Of a DNA stretch of 37,486 nucleotides, positions 7,501-16,676 are shown piece by piece (position 1 is the first letter of the stretch; every line of letters starts with the position of its first letter). The stretch covers positions 1,730,473 to 1,767,958 of the forward strand of contig CP070815.1 in NCBI GenBank assembly GCA_020344215.1, given 5' to 3'. Origin of the DNA: Gemmatimonadota bacterium (lineage in GTDB: Bacteria > Gemmatimonadota > Gemmatimonadetes > Palauibacterales > KS3-K002). The notes under the pieces were generated by a model. That model saw only the letters and a list, made by a program, of their open reading frames with translations, was not told the origin of the DNA and ran no database searches. Made by a program: the position numbers and the translations under genes.

Positions 7501-9315
7501 ATGGTCGCGGACGAGCTACTAGAAGAGATTCGCGCACGAGCCGACATAACCCAGCTCGTCGGTGAGTACGTGCAGCTGCGCCGTAGCGGCAGGACCTATC
7601 GCGGGCCCTGCCCGCTGCACGGTGGAGAAGGTCCCAACTTCTCGGTCGATCCCGAACGCGGCATCTTCAAGTGCTTCGTCTGTGGCGAGGGCGGCGACGT
7701 CTTTTCCTTCCCGATGAAGCTCTTGGGGCTCGACTTCATCGAGGCGGTCAAGTTCGTCGCCGAGCGGGTCGGGATAGTCGTCCCCGATGTCGACAGGTCG
7801 AAGGAAGAGGAAGACCCCTACCGCGACATCCGGGAGGCCGTCGCCTTCGCCGACGAGTGGTTCCAGAAACAGCTTTGGGATGAGAAGCACGGCGAGCGTG
7901 CGCGGCGCTACCTGCTCGTCGACCGCGGGCTCTCAGAGGAATCGGTGCGCCGCTTCGGCTTCGGGTACGCGCCCGACTCGTGGCGTGGCCTGCGTGAGGC
8001 GGCGGGCGTCCACGAGATCTCCGACGACGTGCTGCTGCGGGCCGGTCTCATCAAGGCGAGCGAGCGGGCGAAGGAACCGTACGACATGTTCCGCGCGCGC
8101 CTGGTGATCCCGATCTACAACCTGCGCGGCCGGCCCATCGGGTTCGGCGGCCGCCTGCTCGCCGATTCCGACGAGGCGCCGAAGTACATCAACTCCCCCG
8201 ACACACCGATCTTCCACAAAGGCAGGATCGTCTACGGTCTCAACTGGAGCCGGCACGCCATCCGGCGCCAGGAGGTCTTCTACGTCGTGGAAGGCTACAT
8301 GGACCTGGTGTCGCTGGTGGCGGCGGGTGTCGAGAACGTCGTGGCGCCCCTGGGCACCGCGCTCACCGAGAGCCAGGCTCGCCTCCTCAGCCGGTATGCG
8401 AAGAAGGCGCTCCTGCTCTACGACAGCGATAAAGCCGGCCTCATCGCCACCTTCAAAGCGGCCGACGAGCTGCTGCGTGTCGGGGTCCACCCCAGCGTGG
8501 CCACGCTCCCCCGCGGCGAGGACCCGGACTCGATCGTCCGCAAAGGCGGGCCCGACGCGCTGGCCGAGTACACCGACGCGGCTATCGACGTGCTCGACCG
8601 TAAGATCCAGATCCTCGAGAAGCGCGGCTACCTCGACACGAGCGAGGGGAAACGCCGTGCCGTGGATGCGATGATGCTCAGCGTGCGCGCCGCCGCCGAC
8701 GAGGCGCTGTGTGACATCTATCTGGGGCGCGTGGCGAGCGTGACCGGCGTGCGGCGCCAGACGCTGGAGCGCGAGTTGCAGCGACCGGTGGGGGCACCAA
8801 GGCGACGCCGGGGCCCGGCCCAGGAAACCGGGGAGCCGGCGCAGACGGTTCCCAAGCTGGGCGCCGAGCGCAAGCTGCTCCTCCTGCTGCTGCGAGACCG
8901 CTCGCTCGTTCCCAGGGTGGCCGGGCAGGTGGAGCCGAATAGCTTCAGGACGCCGCAATACCGTGAGATCTATCAGGCGCTGCTCGGGGCGGCCGAGCAG
9001 GCAGCGTCGGGCGGCCGGGACGACGCCGGTGACCTGGAATGGGCGGAGGAGCTGGCACCGGCGCTCTACGAGCGGGTGCGTGAGTTGACCGCCGACCCGG
9101 AGGAACTGACCAATCCGGAGGCGGTGCTCGACGACGCGATAACGCGGCTGCGGGCGCGGGCCCTCGAGAAGCGGCTCGCCGACTTGATGACCGAGGTGCT
9201 CGTAGCCGACACCAACGCGGCGGTCGAGCTGGCGACGGAGATCAAGAAAGTCCGGCAGGAGCTGACAGCGCTGGGCAGCCGCCTGCCGGGTCGGGGATTC
9301 TTCAAGGGCGAGTGA
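7501..9315 (+). CDS. dnaG: DNA primase DnaG
   Basis: Primase that makes RNA primers at the replication fork. The 604-residue product has the N-terminal CHC2 zinc domain (C37, H40, C58, C61), the primase catalytic core (about residues 120-250) and the Toprim domain with VVEGYMDLVSLVAAG and LLYDSDKAG. It ends in a C-terminal region from about 455 corresponding to the helicase-binding domain. The length is typical. rpoD, a frequent neighbour of dnaG, does not follow. Instead a zinc-ribbon coiled-coil gene starts 24 bp later and is probably co-transcribed. No ribosome binding site of note precedes ATG 7501 (GAGCGAACCG). Confidence 0.96.
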   Translation: MVADELLEEIRARADITQLVGEYVQLRRSGRTYRGPCPLHGGEGPNFSVDPERGIFKCFVCGEGGDVFSFPMKLLGLDFIEAVKFVAERVGIVVPDVDRSKEEEDPYRDIREAVAFADEWFQKQLWDEKHGERARRYLLVDRGLSEESVRRFGFGYAPDSWRGLREAAGVHEISDDVLLRAGLIKASERAKEPYDMFRARLVIPIYNLRGRPIGFGGRLLADSDEAPKYINSPDTPIFHKGRIVYGLNWSRHAIRRQEVFYVVEGYMDLVSLVAAGVENVVAPLGTALTESQARLLSRYAKKALLLYDSDKAGLIATFKAADELLRVGVHPSVATLPRGEDPDSIVRKGGPDALAEYTDAAIDVLDRKIQILEKRGYLDTSEGKRRAVDAMMLSVRAAADEALCDIYLGRVASVTGVRRQTLERELQRPVGAPRRRRGPAQETGEPAQTVPKLGAERKLLLLLLRDRSLVPRVAGQVEPNSFRTPQYREIYQALLGAAEQAASGGRDDAGDLEWAEELAPALYERVRELTADPEELTNPEAVLDDAITRLRARALEKRLADLMTEVLVADTNAAVELATEIKKVRQELTALGSRLPGRGFFKGE

Positions 9316-9339
9316 CCTAACCAGTACGAGTCGAGGCCT

Positions 9340-10077
9340 ATGTCAGATCCGAGCCAGGAACCGCTACTCCAGCAGCTACTCAGGCTTCACGCGATCGATC
9401 AGCAGATCGCGGCTTTGGAACGCGAGCTGAAGCAGAGCCAGGAGGATCTCTTCAGCGCGATGGACGGTGTGGCCGGTCTCAAGGAAGAGCTGGAGAGGCT
9501 CGACGGCGAGCTGCTTCGCGCGCGAACCGACGCGCGAACCGCCGAGCATACCGCCGATGCGAAGCGCGACCAGCTGGAGCGACTGCGCGCCAGAGTGAAC
9601 CAGGTGAAGACCGAGAAGCAGTACGGTGCCGCGACGCTCGAGTTCGATCTCGTTCGACAGGAGATCCGTAAACTCGAGGACAAGGAGCTCGAGAAGCTCC
9701 AGGCGGTGGAAGATCTCGAGGTTAGGCGCAAGGCGGTGCAGGAGGAGCTCGATGCAGCGGACGCGGAAGTCGAGCCGTTGGGTGAGAAGGTCGGGAAGCG
9801 GCGCGTTGAGCTCGAGCAGGAACTCGCCATAAAGCGTGATCGCCGTCACAACCGTGCGATACGCCTCGACCGGAACGTGCTCGGCCTCTACGACAGGATC
9901 CGCAGCGGGCGCGCCGAAGTCGCGCTCGCACCGCTCACCGGCGAAGGCGTCTGTGGTTACTGCTTCACCTCGGTGACCATCCAGCAGGAGATGCAGATCA
10001 AAGGCATGTCGACGATCGTCTGCTGCGAAGGCTGCGGGGTCATCCTCTTCCCCGAGGACATGAGCCCGACGCGATGA
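9340..10077 (+). CDS. Coiled-coil protein with C4-type zinc ribbon
   Basis: The 245-residue product has a long charged coiled coil over residues 8 to about 180. It ends in a zinc ribbon with CGYC (about residues 208-211) and CCEGC (about residues 230-234). This is the CT398 / zf-RING_7 architecture, a widespread family of unproven function. It lacks signal and membrane segments and should be cytosolic. It sits 24 bp after dnaG and 46 bp before recJ, so it probably belongs to a replication/repair operon. Family membership is reasonably sure; a role in replication is only suggested by position. Confidence 0.87.
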   Translation: MSDPSQEPLLQQLLRLHAIDQQIAALERELKQSQEDLFSAMDGVAGLKEELERLDGELLRARTDARTAEHTADAKRDQLERLRARVNQVKTEKQYGAATLEFDLVRQEIRKLEDKELEKLQAVEDLEVRRKAVQEELDAADAEVEPLGEKVGKRRVELEQELAIKRDRRHNRAIRLDRNVLGLYDRIRSGRAEVALAPLTGEGVCGYCFTSVTIQQEMQIKGMSTIVCCEGCGVILFPEDMSPTR

Positions 10078-10123
10078 TGTCGGCTCCGCGCGTTATGTTT
10101 GTCGTAGAGGAGGTGGTGGAGAG

Positions 10124-11857
10124 GTGAAGCCCGTGATCGACCTGCCCGGACCTGCCGAGCCGGCGGCTGTCGAAGCGCTGGTGGCGCAACTGAAACTCCC
10201 CGACGCGATCGCCGCCATCCTGGTGCGCCGCGGCTACCGCGACCCGGATTCGGCGAAGGGCTTCCTGCGGCCGCAACTCGCGCAGCTGCACGACCCCTGG
10301 ATGCTGCCCGACATGGGACCGGCGGTGGATCGCATCGCCGCGGCCATCGACTCCGGTGCGAAGCTGCTCGTTCACGGCGATTACGACGTCGATGGCGTCT
10401 GTGGCACGTCGCTCCTCACCCGGGCACTGCGCGAGCTGGGTGCGACCGTCGAGCCGTTCGTCCCCAATCGCCTGGAACACGGCTACGACTTCGGGCCCGC
10501 CGGCCTCGGCGCAGCCGTTGAGCGCGAGTGCAAGGTGGTGCTGACCTGTGACTGCGGGATCTCCGCGCACGAGACGGTCGCCGCCGCCCGCGCTGCCGGG
10601 ATCGATGTGGTCGTGTCGGACCACCACACGCCGCCGCCTGAGCTGCCGCCCGCGGTCGCCGTGCTGAACCCGCACCGCGGCGATAGCCTCTATCCCGAGA
10701 AGGTGCTCTGCGGCGCCGGCGTCGCCTTCAAGTTGCTACAGGCGTTGTACGAGCGGCGCGGCCGCCGGGTCGAGGATCTCTACAAGTACCTGGACCTGGT
10801 CGCTATCCCCACTATCGCCGACCTGGTGCCGCTCACCGGTGAGAACCGGATCCTCGCCCACTTCGGGCTCAAGGTCCTGCAGCGCACGCCAAACCCCGGC
10901 CTGCGGGCCTTGCTGCGTGTCTCCGGCCTCAAACCGGATCGGCCGATCAACGCAGGCCGGATCGCCTTCGTCATCGGCCCGCGCATCAACGCCGTCGGTC
11001 GGATGGGTGAAGCGATGCGCGGCGTGCGTCTTCTGCTCAGCGACGATGAGGCCGAGGCGGCGGTGATGGCCGGTGACGTCGATGCGGAGAACCGTCGCCG
11101 CCAGGAGGTGGATCGCGCGACCCTGGAAGACGCGCTGGAGAAGCTCGAGGCCACCTTCGATCCGGAGTCCGATCGGGCCGTCGTACTGGCTTCGCCCGAC
11201 TGGCATCCCGGTGTGATCGGGATCGTCGCGTCCCGTGTCGTCGAGCAGTGCTATCGCCCCACCGTGCTCATCGCACTGAAGGGCGAGGCCGGTCGCGGAT
11301 CCGGCCGCTCGATTCCCGGCTTCCACCTCTACGACGCGTTGAAGGCGTGCGAGCGGCACCTGCTGCAGTTCGGCGGTCACCGGGCCGCCGCTGGGCTGCA
11401 GATCCGCGCCGGAGAGATCGACGCGTTCCGCGACGCGCTCAACGCGGTGGCACACGCGCGCTTGGCGCCTGAGGACCTGCTGCCGAAGCTGCGTGTCGAC
11501 CAGGAGCTCCCCCTGTCGGAGGTGTCGGCCGAGCTCTGGCGCTTCCTCACTCACTTCGGGCCCTACGGTCAGGGGAACCCGAAGCCGGTCTTCTTGGCGC
11601 GGGGCGTCTCTTTGCGCGCGAATCCCGAGCTGGTCGGCGAAAACCATCTGCGCCTGCAGCTCGAGCTGGGCGATGGGGCGACGCCGGAGGCCATTGCCTT
11701 CGGCCAGGCTGGGGAGGCGGAGTGGCTGAGTGAGTCGTCGCTCGTCGACCTTGTCTATCAGGTCGGCGTGCGCCAGTGGCAGGGCGTCGAGTACGTTCAG
11801 GCTCAGGTGCTCGATGTCCGGCCGAGTGAGGCGGCTTGGGTGAGCTCCGAATCGTAG
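10124..11857 (+). CDS. recJ: Single-stranded-DNA-specific exonuclease RecJ
   Basis: 5'-3' exonuclease on single-stranded DNA, acting in recombination and mismatch or base-excision repair. The 577-residue product has the DHH-family phosphoesterase motifs: HGDYDVDGVCGT (D86, D88, D90), LTCDCGIS (D143) and the name-giving DHH at 166-168. A DHHA1 region follows with GRGSGRSIPGFHLYDAL and LLQFGGHRAAAG, and then the C-terminal OB-like domain (about 440-560). The start is GTG 10124, preceded by GGAGAG. The length is usual for RecJ. Its last 22 bases overlap the start of rsmD, which suggests translational coupling. Confidence 0.95.
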   Translation: MKPVIDLPGPAEPAAVEALVAQLKLPDAIAAILVRRGYRDPDSAKGFLRPQLAQLHDPWMLPDMGPAVDRIAAAIDSGAKLLVHGDYDVDGVCGTSLLTRALRELGATVEPFVPNRLEHGYDFGPAGLGAAVERECKVVLTCDCGISAHETVAAARAAGIDVVVSDHHTPPPELPPAVAVLNPHRGDSLYPEKVLCGAGVAFKLLQALYERRGRRVEDLYKYLDLVAIPTIADLVPLTGENRILAHFGLKVLQRTPNPGLRALLRVSGLKPDRPINAGRIAFVIGPRINAVGRMGEAMRGVRLLLSDDEAEAAVMAGDVDAENRRRQEVDRATLEDALEKLEATFDPESDRAVVLASPDWHPGVIGIVASRVVEQCYRPTVLIALKGEAGRGSGRSIPGFHLYDALKACERHLLQFGGHRAAAGLQIRAGEIDAFRDALNAVAHARLAPEDLLPKLRVDQELPLSEVSAELWRFLTHFGPYGQGNPKPVFLARGVSLRANPELVGENHLRLQLELGDGATPEAIAFGQAGEAEWLSESSLVDLVYQVGVRQWQGVEYVQAQVLDVRPSEAAWVSSES

Positions 11858-12384
11858 CGGGGCGTTGGGGGCGCCGCCGCTTGAGGGTGCCTCGCGGTCG
11901 CTCGCTACGGCCGACGTCGGAACGTGTCCGGGAGGCCTGGATGAACGCGCTGGGCCCCGAGCTCGATGGCGCAAGCGTCCTCGACCTCTTCGCCGGCAGC
12001 GGCGCACTCGGCCTCGAGGCGCTATCCCGCGGAGCACGCCACGCTACCTTCGTCGAGCGCAGCAGTCGCCTTCTCGGGTGCCTCCGCGCCAACGTTGCCG
12101 CGCTCGAGGCGACGGAGCTCGTCACTATCGTGGCCGCCGACGTTTTCGCCTACCTTGATGGTTTGGGGCCCGGCGCCTTCGACATAGCCGTCGCCGATCC
12201 GCCGTACGGCGGAGGCCTGGCGGCCAGACTGGTGGAGAGCTACCGGCGGAGTCCGTTTGCGCGCATCCTATCGGTAGAGCACGGGTCGGATGAGGCGCTC
12301 GCCTCACCGTCTGGTGCTCTGGAGCGGCGCTACGGTGACACGATGGTCACCTTTATCGCAGCCAGTGATCTGGAGGAGGAATGA
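11836..12384 (+). CDS. rsmD: 16S rRNA (guanine(966)-N(2))-methyltransferase RsmD
   Basis: SAM-dependent methyltransferase that modifies G966 of 16S rRNA during 30S assembly. The 182-residue product starts at TTG 11836 with the family opening MGELRIVAGRWGRRRL and RPTSERVREAW. It has the SAM-binding motif VLDLFAGSGALGLEALSRGA (about residues 48-67) and the DPPY catalytic motif in VADPPYGGGL (about 120-128). The start overlaps recJ by 22 bases. The stop overlaps the first candidate ATG of coaD. The rsmD-coaD pair is a common bacterial arrangement. Confidence 0.93.
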   Translation: MGELRIVAGRWGRRRLRVPRGRSLRPTSERVREAWMNALGPELDGASVLDLFAGSGALGLEALSRGARHATFVERSSRLLGCLRANVAALEATELVTIVAADVFAYLDGLGPGAFDIAVADPPYGGGLAARLVESYRRSPFARILSVEHGSDEALASPSGALERRYGDTMVTFIAASDLEEE

Positions 12385-12386
12385 AC

Positions 12387-12881
12387 ATGGCGGAGCCAAG
12401 GGTCGTCGTTTACCCGGGTTCGTTCGATCCGTTGACCCTGGGGCACGAAGACATCGCGCGTCGCTGCCTCAAGTTCGCCGACAAGCTGATCATCGCCGTG
12501 GCTCACACGGCGACCCAGCACAAGGACCGGCTGTTCTCCGTCGAAGATCGGCTGGCGATGATTGAGGAGTGCTTCTCCGATGAGCCGCGCGTGGAAGTAG
12601 CGGACTTCTCCGGCCTCCTCGTCGACTTCTGCAAGAGGATCGGCGCGCGCATGGTGGTGCGCGGTCTGCGCGCGGTAAGCGACTTCGAGTACGAGTTCCA
12701 GATGGCGCTGATGAACCGCAACCTCTGGCCGGACCTCGAGATGGTGTTCATGGCGCCCGCCGGTAGGTATACGTTCCTCAGCGCCTCTCTCGTGCGCGAG
12801 GTCGCCTCGCTCGGCGGCGATATCTCGGGTTTCGTCTCGGCGCCCGTACTGCGACGCATGAGGGAGAAGACCGTCAGCTAG
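12387..12881 (+). CDS. coaD: Pantetheine-phosphate adenylyltransferase CoaD
   Basis: Penultimate enzyme of coenzyme A synthesis, converting 4'-phosphopantetheine and ATP to dephospho-CoA. The roughly 164-residue product has the nucleotidyltransferase motif YPGSFDPLTLGH, the RGLRAVSDFEYEFQMALMNR block and the C-terminal YTFLSASLVREVASLGG motif. ATG 12381 is also in frame and overlaps the rsmD stop as ATGA. ATG 12387 is preferred because it sits 6 bases from GGAGGAGGA (12372-12380), whereas 12381 directly abuts that site. A phosphate acyltransferase gene follows 5 bp later, linking CoA supply with acyl-CoA use. Confidence 0.95.
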   Translation: MAEPRVVVYPGSFDPLTLGHEDIARRCLKFADKLIIAVAHTATQHKDRLFSVEDRLAMIEECFSDEPRVEVADFSGLLVDFCKRIGARMVVRGLRAVSDFEYEFQMALMNRNLWPDLEMVFMAPAGRYTFLSASLVREVASLGGDISGFVSAPVLRRMREKTVS

Positions 12882-12886
12882 TCACC

Positions 12887-13888
12887 ATGGTGTTTCTCCA
12901 GAAGCTCGCCGAGCGTGCCCGGGAAACCGGTAGCCGCATCGTCCTCGTCGAAGGGCACGACGAGCGGGTCTGCCAGGCGGCGCTGCGGCTCCAGGAGAGC
13001 GGGCTCCTTGATCCCATCCTCCTGGTCCCGGGCAGCTCGGTCGGCCTGGCGGCTCGCTGGGACGGTCCGCTAGCTTGCCCGGCCGACCACCCGGAGCTCG
13101 AGCGCTACGCGGAACTCTATCGGCAGATCCAGACCAAGGAGAGGTTGGACGCCGAGACGGCACGCAGGCGCGTCACCGACCCACTCGTCTTCGCCGGGCT
13201 CATGCTGCGTGCCGGGGACGCCGACGGCGCTGTCGCCGGCGCGGCTCACGCCACCGCCGATGTGGTCCGCGCCGCGCTCCGCACCGTGGGGACCGCGCCC
13301 GAAGCGAAGATGGTCACCGGTGCCTTCTACATGGTCGTCTCGTCCTTCCGCGGCACGCCCGAGCACGAGGTCCTGACCTTCGCCGACGCCGGCGTCATCC
13401 CGGACCCCGATGCCGAGCAGCTCATGGAGATCGCCAGGCAGACGGCGATCATGCGCCGCGCGATCGTCGGCGACGACCCCCGCATCGCCTTCCTCTCCTT
13501 CTCCACACGGGGCAGCGCCGACAACCCCGCGGTCGAGAAGATGCGGCGCGCCCACGATCTCTTCAGGGAACTCTGCCCCCAGGTGGCCGCCGACGGCGAG
13601 CTGCAGGCCGACGCGGCGCTTATCCGGCACGTCGGCCAGCGGAAGGCGCCCGACAGTCCTGTTGCCGGCCACGCGAACGTGCTAATCTTTCCTGATCTGG
13701 GGGCTGCCAACATCGCCTACAAGCTCGTTGAGCGGCTCGCCGGTGCCACGGCCATCGGCCCGATCCTGCACGGCCTGGCGAAGCCCTACAACGACATGTC
13801 GAGGGGGGCGGACCCGGAGAGCATCGCGGCGGTGGCTTACGTGACGGCACTTATGGCCACGGCAAAGCCGGGCGGCCCATGCGGGTAG
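12887..13888 (+). CDS. Phosphate acetyltransferase (or phosphate butyryltransferase)
   Basis: Enzyme of the PTA/PTB family, transferring an acyl group between CoA and phosphate. The 333-residue single-domain product matches the short (EutD-like) Pta. It shows FLSFSTRGSADNPAVEKM (about 203-220), the GELQADAAL motif, and the C-terminal ANVLIFPDLGAANIAYK and IGPILHGLAKPYNDMSRGA. The substrate (acetyl or longer acyl) cannot be fixed from sequence, although the conserved NDMSRGA ending and overall pattern favour acetyl. No acetate kinase gene is adjacent. It starts 5 bp after coaD at ATG 12887 and is followed by the STAS regulator after 45 bp. Confidence 0.87.
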   Translation: MVFLQKLAERARETGSRIVLVEGHDERVCQAALRLQESGLLDPILLVPGSSVGLAARWDGPLACPADHPELERYAELYRQIQTKERLDAETARRRVTDPLVFAGLMLRAGDADGAVAGAAHATADVVRAALRTVGTAPEAKMVTGAFYMVVSSFRGTPEHEVLTFADAGVIPDPDAEQLMEIARQTAIMRRAIVGDDPRIAFLSFSTRGSADNPAVEKMRRAHDLFRELCPQVAADGELQADAALIRHVGQRKAPDSPVAGHANVLIFPDLGAANIAYKLVERLAGATAIGPILHGLAKPYNDMSRGADPESIAAVAYVTALMATAKPGGPCG

Positions 13889-13933
13889 ATTCTCGATTCC
13901 CACAACAAAGCTCGTCTGTGCACGGGAGGATTG

Positions 13934-14266
13934 ATGAATTTCGAGATCTCTAGTCATGACGACGTCACAATCGTAGAGGTCACCGGCCAGCTCATCGTCG
14001 GGAACCGCCAGGAGCTTAAGGACGAGGTGCTCCGGCTCCTTGAAGGAGGCTCGCGCAAGTACCTTATCGATTTCAGCGACACGGCGTACATCGACTCCTC
14101 AGGGCTCGGCGTACTCGTCAGCCTGTCGAAGAAGGTCCGCGAGAAGGGCGGTGAGATGCGGCTGTCCAATCTGAACGAGGACCTGCGCACGCTCTTCGAG
14201 CTCACGAAGCTGGATACGTTGTTCTTCATCGCCGATTCCCGCGACTTGGCGCTCGAGAACTTCTGA
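13934..14266 (+). CDS. STAS-domain anti-sigma factor antagonist
   Basis: SpoIIAA/RsbV-type anti-anti-sigma factor. In the known systems it binds and sequesters an anti-sigma kinase until that kinase phosphorylates it. The 110-residue product is a single STAS domain with VTGQLIVGNRQELKDEV and the phosphorylation motif YIDSSGLGVLVSL (S55/S56). ATG 13934 is chosen over TTG 13931. A strong GGGAGGA lies at 13924-13930. The next gene, 7 bp away, encodes both an RsbW-like kinase domain and a SpoIIE phosphatase domain, so the two very likely form a partner-switching pair. No sigma factor gene is in the window. Confidence 0.93.
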   Translation: MNFEISSHDDVTIVEVTGQLIVGNRQELKDEVLRLLEGGSRKYLIDFSDTAYIDSSGLGVLVSLSKKVREKGGEMRLSNLNEDLRTLFELTKLDTLFFIADSRDLALENF

Positions 14267-14273
14267 ACCGATC

Positions 14274-16676
14274 ATGCACGGGCGGCAGGCAGCAGGTGGC
14301 TCCGCCCTCATCGTCACCCAACGGCCCGATCTGGCCACGGCGCTGACGGAGGCGGTCGAGGGACTCGGCTTCACCGCTTCCATCATAGCCAGCCTCGACC
14401 ACGTCGAGGCCCACGCCGACGCACGCCCGACGCTGGTCCTCACCGACATCTCACTCAGGCCCAGCGCGGAGGGTTGGACTTCGCTCGCACAGGCCTTCCC
14501 GCGTTCCGCCTTGTGGGCCGTCGCCGACCCCGACGAGTCGAACATCCGCGACGTTACCTTTGCGCTCAAGCACGGCTGCCACGACTGCCTCACGCTCCCG
14601 GTTACCTCGGAGCAGCTCGGCAAGAAGCTCGAGGGCATCGGTCGGCCGCCCGGCGTCAAGCCCGGCGAGCTCGATCGCTTCATGTCGAACGAGATCAACC
14701 TCGAGCTACCCAGCGACCTCTCGATAATCGAGCACGTGATCAGGCTGCTCGGCGGCTGCTGCCGTGACTATCGCAGCTACGGGCCGCGCAAGCTGGTGAA
14801 CCTGCGGATCGCGCTCTCCGAAGCGCTCTCCAACGCGATCCAGTACGGGAATGAAGGCGATCGTAGCAAGAAGGTCAGATTGCGGGCGAGCGTTAACGCC
14901 TGGACCTGCCGGGTGCAGATCAGCGACGAGGGGCCGGGCTTCGATCACCAAGACCTGCCCGACCCTACGAGCGGCACCGCCCTCGAGGCGCCCGGCGGTC
15001 GTGGACTCTTCCTCTTGAGACAGCTCGCCGACGATGTGGCCTTCAACGAGACCGGCAACGCGGTCACCATAACCCTGAAGAGCGATTGGGAGCCCGCGGT
15101 CGTCGGCGAGTCGATCCACCCGGTGAGCAGTGACGCCGAGGCCCTCGTCGGACTGGTGGAGCGCGTGCGCCTCGGCTCCGGCGCCGACCTCCACCTCTGG
15201 GCCGAGAGCCTCGACGGGTCACTCGAGCATATCGCACCCGAAGACGAGGAGCTGGCCGAGCCGGATGGGCGGCTCCACTGGCTGCACACCCCGGGCATCC
15301 GCTACGCGATTCAGGTGCGGCCGGCCGACGACGAGTGCTCGGAGCGCTGGGCTGAGTTCACCCGCGACCTCCTCGATGAAGCGCTCGCCTACGAGAAGCG
15401 CCTCGCCGAAAGCCGCAGGGACCTGGCGGAGCGCCAGGAGGAGATTGAGCTACTCCACAGCATCACCGATACGCTCGGCGCGGTCACCGGGCTGGAGGAC
15501 GCGACCACCCAGATCCTCAAGGGAGTGCTGCGCGTCACCGGTGCCGAGCAGGCCTCCCTCTGGATCTACCGACCCGACGCGGAAGAGCTGGTGCTCGCCG
15601 CCTCGGAAGGACCATCGCGCCGCCCCGTGAATCGGGTACCCGTCTCTTCGCCGGTTTCCGTCTCCGCCCTCGCCTTCCGCGAGAACCGGACGGTGCGATT
15701 GGACGAGGTCGACAGCCTGTCTAGCGAGGCGGCGGCGCGATTCGGCGACAGGCCCGAGCCCTGGGTCGCCGTTCCGGTCACCTACACGAGCCCGGAAGGG
15801 GGGAGCCGTCCCGTCGGCGTTCTCAATCTGGGCGGCCGCCGCTCCGGCGCGCTCGTATCGGGGATCGGCGAGGCCCGGCTGCTCATGACGCTCGCCCGGC
15901 AGATCGGCAGCGCCGTCGAGAACCTGCGGCTGATCGAGGAGATCTTGGCCCGTGAGCGGGTGATCGGTGAGCTCGAGCTCGCCCACGACTTGCAGATGAA
16001 GCTGCTGCCGGACCTGCGGCAGTTCGAGGAGATCGCCGACGTCGCCGCTCGCTGCGTGCCCGCACGCGCCGTCGGCGGCGACTTCTACCAACTCTTCAAG
16101 CTGCCCGATGGGAAGATCGGGGCGATGCTCGGCGACGTGACGTCGCACGGGTTCGGCGCTTCGCTGATAATGGCGCTCTCGATGAGCGTGACGGGTATCT
16201 ACGCCCGCGAGACCGCTTCACCCGGCGACCTGCTCCGGGCGATACACAGGGCGCTTATCCAGAAGCTCGAGAGCACCGAGATGTTCATGACGGTGTTCTA
16301 CGGCGTGATCGATCCGGCGCAAAGGACGCTCACCTACGCCAACGCCGGCCACGCCCACGCCTTCCGGGTCCACGGCGACGAACCGGCGCAGCGGCTCACG
16401 GCCACGAGCCCACCGCTCGGCATCGCCGAGTACGAAGGCTACGACGAGGCTATCGTCGCTTGGGAGCCGGATGACCTGCTCTGCTTGTTCACCGACGGTC
16501 TCACGAACCCGTCAATCCGCACTACCGAGAGCGCCGTGCTTGAGGCGCTGGAGGTGCAGCGGAATTCCGCGGCGACTGAGATCGTCGAGGCCATGTTCGA
16601 GGCGCGTGAAGAGCAGGGCGGGGAAGCGCCCGACGATCAGACCGCGTTCGTGTTACGGCTCGAGAGACCCCGGTGA
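14274..16676 (+). CDS. Fused receiver-like / RsbW-type kinase / GAF / SpoIIE phosphatase regulator
   Basis: 800-residue cytosolic signalling protein. Residues 10 to about 130 resemble a response-regulator receiver but lack the acidic pair after the first strand and the conserved C-terminal lysine (LTLPV instead of KP), so phosphorylation is doubtful. Residues 140-270 are an RsbW/SpoIIAB-type HATPase with N-box ALSEALSNAIQYGNEGD, ISDEGPGFD and GGRGLFLLRQLADDV. A linker and coiled coil (about 300-390) lead to a GAF domain (about 394-545). A PP2C/SpoIIE phosphatase (about 570-797) has VGGDFYQLF, GDVTSHGFGASL, FTDGLTN and APDDQTAFVL. It thus joins the kinase and phosphatase activities that act on STAS proteins. 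It follows the STAS gene by 7 bp, and its stop overlaps the GTG of rsmA. Confidence 0.9.
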   Translation: MHGRQAAGGSALIVTQRPDLATALTEAVEGLGFTASIIASLDHVEAHADARPTLVLTDISLRPSAEGWTSLAQAFPRSALWAVADPDESNIRDVTFALKHGCHDCLTLPVTSEQLGKKLEGIGRPPGVKPGELDRFMSNEINLELPSDLSIIEHVIRLLGGCCRDYRSYGPRKLVNLRIALSEALSNAIQYGNEGDRSKKVRLRASVNAWTCRVQISDEGPGFDHQDLPDPTSGTALEAPGGRGLFLLRQLADDVAFNETGNAVTITLKSDWEPAVVGESIHPVSSDAEALVGLVERVRLGSGADLHLWAESLDGSLEHIAPEDEELAEPDGRLHWLHTPGIRYAIQVRPADDECSERWAEFTRDLLDEALAYEKRLAESRRDLAERQEEIELLHSITDTLGAVTGLEDATTQILKGVLRVTGAEQASLWIYRPDAEELVLAASEGPSRRPVNRVPVSSPVSVSALAFRENRTVRLDEVDSLSSEAAARFGDRPEPWVAVPVTYTSPEGGSRPVGVLNLGGRRSGALVSGIGEARLLMTLARQIGSAVENLRLIEEILARERVIGELELAHDLQMKLLPDLRQFEEIADVAARCVPARAVGGDFYQLFKLPDGKIGAMLGDVTSHGFGASLIMALSMSVTGIYARETASPGDLLRAIHRALIQKLESTEMFMTVFYGVIDPAQRTLTYANAGHAHAFRVHGDEPAQRLTATSPPLGIAEYEGYDEAIVAWEPDDLLCLFTDGLTNPSIRTTESAVLEALEVQRNSAATEIVEAMFEAREEQGGEAPDDQTAFVLRLERPR

